This document shows, piece by piece, positions 62,758-64,000 of a stretch of 64,000 bases of DNA. The position numbers and the translations under genes were made by a program. The notes below the pieces were generated by a model. The model was given only the letters and a program-made list of their open reading frames with translations, had not been told where the DNA came from and ran no database searches. Within the stretch, counting starts at the first letter, position 1; each line of letters starts with the position of its first letter. Source of the DNA: Flavobacterium laiguense (lineage in GTDB: Bacteria > Bacteroidota > Bacteroidia > Flavobacteriales > Flavobacteriaceae); contig NZ_QCZH01000018.1 in the NCBI RefSeq assembly GCF_003097655.1, positions 16,340 to 80,339 of the forward strand, in the 5' to 3' direction.

Positions 62758-62790
62758 TGGAAAAATAGTTAATACAAAAGAACATAAAAT

Positions 62791-63126
62791 ATGACCCCAA
62801 TTACTATTGTTCAAGGGCAACTTGATGCTTACAACAACCAAGACTTAGAGTTGTTTTTGAGCTTTTTTTCAGATGCGATTGAAGTGTATAGTTTTCCAAA
62901 TAAATTGATTTATACCGGAATTCATAAAATGAGAGACTATTATAAAAATGCTTGGGAACTTAATCCGAAACAAAAAGCTATTGTAAATGAACGTATGTTT
63001 CTTGATAAAACTGTAATAGACAAAGAACTTGTAGTAGGAAGAGCAAACGGTATTGAACTGAATGTAATTGCAATGTATACTATTGAAAATAACACAATCA
63101 GTAAAGTCTTTTTTATTAGAGAATAA
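62791..63126 (+). CDS. NTF2-like/SnoaL-fold small protein
   Basis: A 111-residue protein with the cone-shaped NTF2-like fold pattern: IVQGQLDAYNNQDLELFLSF at the N side, then the strand-loop SDAIEVYSFPNKLIYTGI, HKMRDYYKNAWE, and the closing strands ELNVIAMYTIENNTISKVFF. The family contains enzymes, binding proteins and immunity proteins, and no catalytic residue set is clear here. It lies 50 bases before ung and probably shares its transcript. Function unknown. Confidence 0.87.
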   Translation: MTPITIVQGQLDAYNNQDLELFLSFFSDAIEVYSFPNKLIYTGIHKMRDYYKNAWELNPKQKAIVNERMFLDKTVIDKELVVGRANGIELNVIAMYTIENNTISKVFFIRE

Positions 63127-63176
63127 CTCTTTTTATTAAATCTCTATTTTTTATTTAAGTTAAAAATAAGATCATT

Positions 63177-63842
63177 ATGTTTATAAATGCTGCTTGGCAA
63201 ACCGTATTATCTGATGAAATTGAGAAATCCTATTTTCAAGATTTGATTGATGCTGTTGATTTGGAATATCAAAATTCTACTTGTTTCCCGCCTAAAGATT
63301 TAATTTTTTCGGCTTTTAATAATTGTTCCTTAGGAAATTTAAAAGTGGTAATCATTGGTCAGGATCCCTATCATGGAGATGGTGAAGCTAATGGTTTGTG
63401 TTTTTCGGTAAATGATGCAGTAAAAATACCACCGTCGTTGCGCAATATTTTTAGAGAAATGAATACCGATTTAGAATCTATTTTTTTTCCCGCAACGGGT
63501 AATTTAGAATCTTGGGCCAAACAGGGTGTTTTACTGCTTAATGCGTCATTAACCGTGAGAAAAGACAGCCCTAATAGTCACAAACACCTTAAATGGAATC
63601 TTTTTACGGATGCCGTTATTCAAAAAATTTCGGAGGAAAAGGAAAATGTGGTTTTCATGCTTTGGGGTAGTTTTGCACAAAAAAAGGGTGCTAAAATAGA
63701 TCGCAATAAACATTTGGTACTAGAATCTGGGCATCCTTCGCCTATGAGTGCCAATCAAGGGAAATGGTTTGGAAATAAACATTTTAGCCAAGCCAATGAG
63801 TATTTGAAAAAGCATAATTTAGAAATGATTGATTGGTTGTAG
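63177..63842 (+). CDS. ung: Uracil-DNA glycosylase (family 1)
   Basis: Removes uracil from DNA at the first step of base-excision repair. The 221 residues hold the water-activating loop VVIIGQDPYHGDGEANGLCF with D63, the PPSLRNIF stretch, VLLLNASLTVRKDSPNSH, VVFMLWGSFAQKKG, and the minor-groove loop SGHPSPMSANQG with H186. Positions match E. coli D64 and H187 closely. It ends EYLKKHNLEMIDWL. Cytoplasmic. Confidence 0.98.
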   Translation: MFINAAWQTVLSDEIEKSYFQDLIDAVDLEYQNSTCFPPKDLIFSAFNNCSLGNLKVVIIGQDPYHGDGEANGLCFSVNDAVKIPPSLRNIFREMNTDLESIFFPATGNLESWAKQGVLLLNASLTVRKDSPNSHKHLKWNLFTDAVIQKISEEKENVVFMLWGSFAQKKGAKIDRNKHLVLESGHPSPMSANQGKWFGNKHFSQANEYLKKHNLEMIDWL

Positions 63843-63903
63843 CTTTGTTTGAAAAAAAACATGTGGGTTAAACTTAAACGTCTTGGTCACGTGAGTGAGG
63901 GAT

Positions 63904-63926
63904 AGAAGCAAGTTACCCTGTAACGC
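63904..63926. repeat. GTTACC-TGTAAC dispersed element, copy 2
   Basis: AGAAGCAAGTTACC followed by CTGTAACGC, 22 of 23 identical to 50540-50562, and preceded by GTGAGTGAGGGAT. It lies 62 bases after the ung stop. The rest of the window end (63927-64000) is AT-rich without a recognisable gene. Confidence 0.75.
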
Positions 63927-64000
63927 ATTCTATGATAAAAAACAATTAAATTTAAAAGATTAACTGGCAAATTTATATGTATTTATATATGGCGTTTGTC

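Overview
The window comes from the chromosome of a member of the Bacteroidetes, most likely a Flavobacterium or close relative. The evidence is low GC, promoters of the TTTG-N19-TAnnTTTG type, A-rich start regions with little Shine-Dalgarno signal, type IX secretion (T9SS) genes (PorQ, PorP/SprF, a type B C-terminal sorting domain), and typical flavobacterial neighbours such as lon-porQ-cmk and holA beside a stand-alone HsdR-N protein. No rRNA, tRNA, CRISPR array, transposase or phage gene was recognised.

Layout. 1-7.1 kb: a plus-strand alpha-glucan block (glgC cut by the window edge, glgE, maltokinase, glgB) with a UMF1/Atg22-type transporter after it. 8.7-11.6 kb: a minus-strand ECF sigma operon (sigma factor, membrane regulator, two beta-repeat surface proteins). 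11.9-19.9 kb: lon, porQ, cmk, a nucleoside-type MFS transporter and rpsA. 20.1-26.9 kb: a T9SS export triad, made of a 1166-residue repeat protein with a type B sorting domain, a PorP/SprF protein and an OmpA/PD40 protein. 27.1-36.2 kb (minus): pheT, then a complete RND efflux operon (adaptor, pump, TolC) ending in a bestrophin channel. 36.5-47.3 kb: recG and single genes (YhcH family, DUF1697, Dph6-like ATPase, M1 peptidase, patatin, TSUP transporter, fasciclin lipoprotein). 47.6-50.4 kb: DUF1801, a GH16-like protein and an acyltransferase; the last two each have a short tandem repeat just upstream of the start codon. 50.8-63.8 kb: mostly information-processing genes (UvrD-like helicase, YrdC/Sua5 protein, HsdR-N protein, holA, ettA, a MutS2 without Smr, ung), plus an OmpA lipoprotein, a glycosyltransferase and a frameshifted DCC-family gene.

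How genes work together. GlgC, GlgE, maltokinase and GlgB fit the maltose-1-phosphate route to branched alpha-glucan; a GlgA/GlgM-type enzyme and TreS are not in the window. The sigma operon looks like an envelope-response unit. The 1166-residue protein is probably secreted by the T9SS with help from its PorP/SprF and OmpA partners.

Between genes lie several families of imperfect palindromes that recur within the window and resemble REP-like or MITE-like dispersed repeats. I saw no clear new multi-gene defence or biosynthetic system. The items most worth checking are the two tandem-repeat loci before the GH16-like and acyltransferase genes, the altered catalytic motif of the GH16-like protein, the frameshift in the DCC gene, the internal 284-residue duplication in the T9SS cargo, and the dispersed palindromes.
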